Below are positions 14,660 through 18,552 of a stretch of 18,552 nt of DNA, piece after piece (the stretch's first letter is position 1; each line of letters opens with the position of its first letter). Source of the DNA: Candidatus Nomurabacteria bacterium (GTDB taxonomy: Bacteria; Patescibacteriota; Minisyncoccia; Phycocordibacterales; UBA9973); the NCBI GenBank assembly GCA_020846955.1, contig JADLCZ010000048.1, positions 1 through 18,552 of the forward strand. The letters are read 5' to 3'. The translations under genes and the position numbers were made by a program. Below the pieces are notes generated by a model that saw nothing but the letters and a program-made list of their open reading frames with translations, was not told the DNA's origin and did no database searches.

Positions 14660-17600
14660 TTAATTAGTAAGGTCATCCTTTTTTAATTCGACATCAAGTG
14701 ACAATCCTCGTAGGTAGTTGAGCAATACAGAGAATGATGCTGGTGCATTTGGTTCCCCCATTGGATTACCTTTGATAATTGCATCGAATGTCTGTGACCG
14801 ACCGATTATGTCATCAGATTTGATTGTAAGCATTTCACGTAATGTATGTGCAGCACCATGTCCTTCGAGAGCCCAGACCTCCATTTCTCCAAATCTTTGT
14901 CCTCCACCTTGAGCTTTACCTCCGAGTGGTTGCTGTGTAATAAGTGAGTACGGACCAATAGAACGCATGTGTAGTTTGTCTTCCACCATGTGGTGAAGCT
15001 TGAGCATATACATGTATCCTACGGCTACATCTTGATCAAAGGCATCACCTGTTCGTCCATCGTATAGTGTTACGCGTCCATTTTCTGACATGCCTGCCTT
15101 TACAAGCTCGTCGCGGATTTCTGGAACTGTCGCACTAGAGAATGGTGGTACAATTGCTTGGTAATTAAGTTCATGCGCAGCGTAGCCGAGGTGCATTTCC
15201 AAAATTTGTCCCAAGTTCATACGAGATGGCACACCAAGTGGTGTCAATATTATATCTACAGGTGTACCGTCGGCCATAAATGGCATCTCTTCTTCTGGAA
15301 GGATTGTCGAAATAACACCTTTGTTACCGTGGCGTCCTGCGAGTTTGTCTCCAACAGAAATATTTCGGATTTGTGCAACTTCCACAACAACTCTTTTGAT
15401 AATTCCAGATTCCAAATTGTGTCCTTGGTCGCGAGAGAATATTTTGACTCCAACGATTCTTCCTTTCTTACCGTGTTCAAGACGTAGTGATGTGTCTTTG
15501 ACATCACGAGCTTTTTCGGCAAAGATTGATCTCAGTAGTCGCTCTTCGGGAGTTAATTCTGTCTCACCTTTTGGAGTAATTTTACCTACCAAGATATCGT
15601 TCTCACGAACTTCGGCACCGATACGAATTATTCCGTCTTCGTCCAAGTCTTTTAATTTGTTTTCACCTACATTTGGAATATCGCGAGTAGTAATCTCGGG
15701 ACCCAATTTTGTATCACGCACATTACATACGAATTCTGTTATATAGATACTTGTGAATTTGCTCTTCTTTACCAATCGTTCAGATAATATAATCGCATCT
15801 TCGTAGTTAGCTCCACCCCATGACATAAATGCAACCAGTGCATTCTGTCCAAGAGCAATTTGCCCACGGTCTGTAGTGCTTGTATCTGCTAGTACTTGAT
15901 TCTTCTTCACAGAATCTCCAAGCGAAACAGATGGACGCTGATGAAATACAGAGAAGTTGTTTGTACGAGAGAAATTGATCAATGGGTAAACATGGTCTTT
16001 GCCTTTGTCGTCTGTAACGGTAATTTTCTTGCCATCTACATAGCTCACCTTGCCATTCACTTCTGCTATTACCAAGCGACCAGAGTCACGTGATGCTGAT
16101 TCTTCCATACCTGTTGCTACAAGCGGTGCCTCTGGAATCACGCATGGCACAGCCTGCTTTTGCATATTACTTCCCATGAGCGATCTTTCGGATGCGTCGT
16201 GTTCGAGGAATGGGATCATAGATGTCGCTACAGAAAAGGCTTGGTTGGTAGCTACGTCGACATAGTCGATTTCGTTTTTGTGAACGATACCTGGCTTTGT
16301 TTGTACGCGAGCTTCCACAAGATCCTCTTCGATATTTCCTTTCTCGTCATATTTAAGTCCAGCGTGAGCAATGTTGAATTTCTCTTCTTCGAGAGCATTG
16401 AGGTATTCTACCTCACCTGTAATCTTGCCATTCTTAACTTTGATATATGGAGTCTCGATAATACCGAATTCATTGATCTTGGCATATGTAGACAAGTGCA
16501 AGATCAGACCGATGTTCGGACCTTCTGGTGTGTGGATAGGACAAACTCTTCCGTAGTGAGATGTATGCACGTCACGAACTTCGAGTCCGGCACGCTCACG
16601 AGTGAGACCTCCGGGTCCAAGGGCTGAAAGTGTACGCAAGTGCTCGACTTCGGCCATCACATTTTCTTGGTTCATGAATTGTGACAACTGGTTGGCTGTA
16701 AAGAATTCTTTGATACGAGCTTGAAGTGGACGCTGGTTGATGATTTGGATTGGTAATGTTGTGCCTACATCAATAGTAGACATACGATCCTGCACATTTC
16801 TTTTGATTTGTGCCATACCCATACGCACTTTTTGTTGCATCATTTCACCTACATATCGTACGCGACGTTGACCCAAGTGGTCGATATCATCTGCCTTTGC
16901 CCCTAGTGTGTTGTTAAGTGTTACAATGTTGGTGATTATATTTACCAAGTCGCTAGATGAGATTGTACGGCGCTCCATTTCTTTTGCATCCATACTTTTA
17001 TCAAATCTTTTGTTGAATCGGAATCGTCCGACAGGCGAAAGGTCGTACCGCTCACTTGAAAGGAGTGTATTTATAAAGTCGCGAGCATTCTCGGGTGTTG
17101 CTAAGTCGCCATCACGTAAACGCTTGTATATTTCAATATATGAATCTTGAACATTCTTGGCTGGATCTTTCTCGAGAGAAATTTTAACAGTATTTAGGAC
17201 TTTTTCATCTTTTGCAAATTCTTTTTCGATTGCTTCGTTTGTATGCAATCCTAATACACGCAATAGTGATGCCACACTGAACTTGCGCTTCTTGTCGATA
17301 CGTACATATATAGCACCATCAGCATCCGATTCGATCTCTATCCAGACGCCACGTGCTGGGATGATCTTTGCTCCGAAATACTTTTTGCCTTTTGCCTCTT
17401 GATCCATGAAGAAGACTCCGAAAGATCGGGCAAGTTGTGGTACGATAACACGCTCTACACCATTGATGATGAAAGTTCCGTGATTGGTCATCAAAGGAAT
17501 ATCTGCCATAAATATTTCCTGTTCCTTTGCTGTACCGATTGTTTTATTTAAAAGTTTGACGCGCACCTTCAATTGACCTTCGTAAGTCAATTTGTTTATT

Positions 17601-17836
17601 TTGGAATACTCTTCTGTGAACTTTGGTTCACCAAGAGCAAATGATGTGAAGTCCAGTTGGAACTTCTTGTCAGAGTAGTCATTGATTGGAGAGAATTCTT
17701 TAAAAACTTCTCCGATGCCTTTTTCTACTAACCATGCAAACGATGTAAGTTGGTTTTCAATTAAATTTGGAAACTCGACCAACGGCTTTTTATACCGTGA
17801 AAAATACTTCTTCTCGCGTGTGGCTGTTTTTTTCAT
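14660..17836 (-). CDS. rpoB: RNA polymerase subunit beta
   Basis: This is the second large RNA polymerase subunit. It forms the other jaw of the active-site cleft and the rifampicin pocket. The product is 1058 residues, shorter than the 1342 of E. coli because lineage-specific insertions are missing. Landmarks: the beta lobe and TNHGTFIINGVERVIVPQL at 117-135; fork loop and pocket from QLSQF at 383 through SALGPGGLTRERAG at 404-417; HYGRVCPIHTPEGPNIGLI at 427-445; and RHGNKGVIS and GGKAQGGGQRFGEMEVWALE near the C terminus. Relative to E. coli numbering, D516 is N389 and R529 is T402, both rifampicin-contact positions. It is the first gene of the four-gene operon, behind a strong promoter and a leader of about 165 bases. 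Confidence 0.99.
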   Translation of the reverse strand: MKKTATREKKYFSRYKKPLVEFPNLIENQLTSFAWLVEKGIGEVFKEFSPINDYSDKKFQLDFTSFALGEPKFTEEYSKINKLTYEGQLKVRVKLLNKTIGTAKEQEIFMADIPLMTNHGTFIINGVERVIVPQLARSFGVFFMDQEAKGKKYFGAKIIPARGVWIEIESDADGAIYVRIDKKRKFSVASLLRVLGLHTNEAIEKEFAKDEKVLNTVKISLEKDPAKNVQDSYIEIYKRLRDGDLATPENARDFINTLLSSERYDLSPVGRFRFNKRFDKSMDAKEMERRTISSSDLVNIITNIVTLNNTLGAKADDIDHLGQRRVRYVGEMMQQKVRMGMAQIKRNVQDRMSTIDVGTTLPIQIINQRPLQARIKEFFTANQLSQFMNQENVMAEVEHLRTLSALGPGGLTRERAGLEVRDVHTSHYGRVCPIHTPEGPNIGLILHLSTYAKINEFGIIETPYIKVKNGKITGEVEYLNALEEEKFNIAHAGLKYDEKGNIEEDLVEARVQTKPGIVHKNEIDYVDVATNQAFSVATSMIPFLEHDASERSLMGSNMQKQAVPCVIPEAPLVATGMEESASRDSGRLVIAEVNGKVSYVDGKKITVTDDKGKDHVYPLINFSRTNNFSVFHQRPSVSLGDSVKKNQVLADTSTTDRGQIALGQNALVAFMSWGGANYEDAIILSERLVKKSKFTSIYITEFVCNVRDTKLGPEITTRDIPNVGENKLKDLDEDGIIRIGAEVRENDILVGKITPKGETELTPEERLLRSIFAEKARDVKDTSLRLEHGKKGRIVGVKIFSRDQGHNLESGIIKRVVVEVAQIRNISVGDKLAGRHGNKGVISTILPEEEMPFMADGTPVDIILTPLGVPSRMNLGQILEMHLGYAAHELNYQAIVPPFSSATVPEIRDELVKAGMSENGRVTLYDGRTGDAFDQDVAVGYMYMLKLHHMVEDKLHMRSIGPYSLITQQPLGGKAQGGGQRFGEMEVWALEGHGAAHTLREMLTIKSDDIIGRSQTFDAIIKGNPMGEPNAPASFSVLLNYLRGLSLDVELKKDDLTN

Positions 17837-17850
17837 AATAAAATAAATAA

Positions 17851-17892
17851 ACGTAAAAACTAAATACCACTATTTGAGTGGAAATTTTACGT
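17851..17892 (-). other. Stem-loop in the rpoB leader
   Basis: An outer perfect stem ACGTAAAA/TTTTACGT (17851-17858 with 17885-17892) encloses an inner stem CCACT/AGTGG (17867-17871 with 17877-17881). It sits 15 bases before the rpoB start codon in the untranslated leader. It could affect ribosome access or serve as an autoregulatory site. No poly-U directly follows the outer stem on the - strand, so a simple attenuator is less likely. Confidence 0.45.
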
Positions 17893-18006
17893 GTATTTTT
17901 ATTAAATTTTACCTATTAATAGATGAGTCTTCCTTGCTACCAACAAAGAATCTCGATAAACATTGATCGAAAAAGGCAATAACTCAATCAGTTCAATCTG
18001 AGGGAT

Positions 18007-18035
18007 ATCATATACTATTTGACTAAAATAGTCAA
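18007..18035 (-). promoter_or_regulatory. Promoter of the rpoB-rpoC-dnaG-rpoD operon
   Basis: On the - strand TTGACT (18030-18035), exactly 17 bases, then TATGAT (18007-18012): five of six matches to the consensus -35 and five of six to the -10. The predicted start is near 18000, leaving a leader of about 165 bases. This is the strongest promoter in the window. It is the only strong one I found for the four genes, since the gaps within the operon are too small for others. Confidence 0.8.
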
Positions 18036-18038
18036 ATA
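18016..18038. promoter_or_regulatory. Palindrome overlapping the rpoB promoter (candidate operator)
   Basis: TATTTGACTA and TAGTCAAATA form a perfect 10-bp inverted repeat around AAA. One arm contains the -35 box and the other fills most of the spacer, so a protein bound here would block RNA polymerase. Alternatively it could be a second hairpin tied to the preceding terminator. Confidence 0.5.
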
Positions 18039-18068
18039 AAAAAGGCCCGTTTAAAACGAACCCTTTTT
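18038..18068 (-). terminator. Terminator of the lipoprotein gene
   Basis: On the - strand AAAAAGG pairs with CCTTTTT (18062-18068 with 18039-18045), with an inner CGTTT/AAACG stem. A run of seven T follows. It starts 17 bases past the lipoprotein stop and ends only a few bases from the rpoB -35 box. Confidence 0.75.
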
Positions 18069-18085
18069 AAAAATTTAATTGCAGG

Positions 18086-18469
18086 CTATTTTCCTGTTGT
18101 TGACCGGCGATAACGTTGCATATAACTTAAAGAATCATGCTCCATATGGTATTCCATATAATTGGAGAAAATTTCCTCTTTGTTTTTGTTAACACGGATG
18201 GCCTTCATATCACCCCCCACATGAACTGGGTTTCCGTTTTGGTCGACAAACAGCCAACCATCACTCCCTTGTTCAGACTGAACAAACTGCTCCTCAAGTT
18301 TCCATACATCTGTAATTACACCCCCACTTTGCTTGATAACAATCCAATCTCCCTTGGTTGTTCCAATTAAGGCACCATCGGAATCGATTTGGTTACTAAA
18401 TCGAGCACAACTTGAGAACATAAGAGTAGCTAAAACTAAAGATAAAGATAAAAATAATAATTTTTTCAT
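18086..18469 (-). CDS. Small putative lipoprotein, unknown function
   Basis: The 127-residue protein starts with a lipoprotein signal: MKK, a hydrophobic stretch (residues 4-17) and FSSC at 18-21, where C21 would be lipidated and become the mature N terminus. Phe at -3 is less usual than Leu or Val. The mature part (about 105 residues) has alternating beta-like segments (TKGDWIVIKQSGGVITDVWKL, GWLFVDQNGNPVHVGGDMKAIRV) and a short C-terminal helix. This suggests a small extracellular beta-rich domain. I do not recognise a family. It is a single-gene unit with its own terminator, placed just upstream of rpoB. The start at 18469 is preceded by a run of A and no Shine-Dalgarno sequence. Confidence 0.8.
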   Translation of the reverse strand: MKKLLFLSLSLVLATLMFSSCARFSNQIDSDGALIGTTKGDWIVIKQSGGVITDVWKLEEQFVQSEQGSDGWLFVDQNGNPVHVGGDMKAIRVNKNKEEIFSNYMEYHMEHDSLSYMQRYRRSTTGK

Positions 18470-18499
18470 TTTTTTTTTTGATTAAGTGTGTTTTGCAAT

Positions 18500-18543
18500 A
18501 TTGCTTTTTAGGAATCAAAATAATTTGATGCGCAAAAAGCAAT
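18500..18543. other. Two-tier palindrome upstream of the lipoprotein gene
   Basis: ATTGCTTTTT (18500-18509) pairs with AAAAAGCAAT (18534-18543). After a 4-by-4 internal loop, ATCAAA (18514-18519) pairs with TTTGAT (18524-18529) around ATAA. It lies about 30 bases upstream of the lipoprotein start. It lacks a T-run, so it is more like an operator or a palindromic repeat than a terminator. The window ends 9 bases later and I see no clear promoter here. Confidence 0.45.
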
Positions 18544-18552
18544 ACACAAAAA

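Noticed and set aside
17902..18066. A 54-codon open frame on the - strand between the lipoprotein gene and rpoB
   Set aside because: It has no ATG and runs through the terminator, the palindrome and the rpoB promoter. The regulatory reading explains the DNA better.
1..18552. CRISPR array, prophage or toxin-antitoxin pair
   Set aside because: No regularly spaced direct repeats, phage structural genes or paired small toxin/antitoxin ORFs were seen.

Overview
This 18.5 kb window is an AT-rich chromosomal segment of a bacterium. It most likely comes from the Candidate Phyla Radiation (Patescibacteria, Parcubacteria-like). That placement is an inference from compact housekeeping genes, the joined rpoB-rpoC-dnaG-rpoD array, the lack of visible Shine-Dalgarno sequences, and several promoters that sit directly on start codons. 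No rRNA or complete marker set is present to prove it.

Layout, left to right. (1) 1-1417, + strand: tsf (EF-Ts), a small membrane-anchored basic protein and tRNA-Thr(UGU) lie in tandem behind one candidate promoter. (2) 1451-2187: an IS3-family element with both terminal inverted repeats, but with most of orfB deleted. (3) 2188-4745: an accessory-looking block. It holds a large orphan coiled-coil protein (- strand). Downstream of it are hairpins with a G-quadruplex-type motif, and upstream is a GC-rich array of hairpins. (4) 4746-6715, - strand: a two-gene operon with a processive family 2 glycosyltransferase and a membrane-anchored thioredoxin-fold protein. (5) 6807-7882: a Cys-rich DUF378 membrane protein and, divergent from it, a DsbA-like thiol oxidoreductase. 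(6) 7938-17836, - strand: rpoB, rpoC, dnaG and rpoD, separated by 18, 3 and 11 bases. They sit behind one strong promoter and end in a bidirectional terminator shared with the DsbA-like gene. (7) 18086-18469, - strand: a small lipoprotein, terminated just upstream of the rpoB promoter.

How the genes work together: the right half is one transcription and replication-priming unit making the two large RNA polymerase subunits, primase and the housekeeping sigma factor. The left edge supplies translation elongation functions. The middle holds cell-envelope functions: glycan synthesis and extracytoplasmic disulfide chemistry.

The parts most worth a second look are the coiled-coil gene with its flanking hairpin arrays, the 65-residue lysine-repeat head on the sigma factor, the palindrome overlapping the rpoB promoter, the changed rifampicin-pocket residues in RpoB, and the evidence for leaderless transcription.
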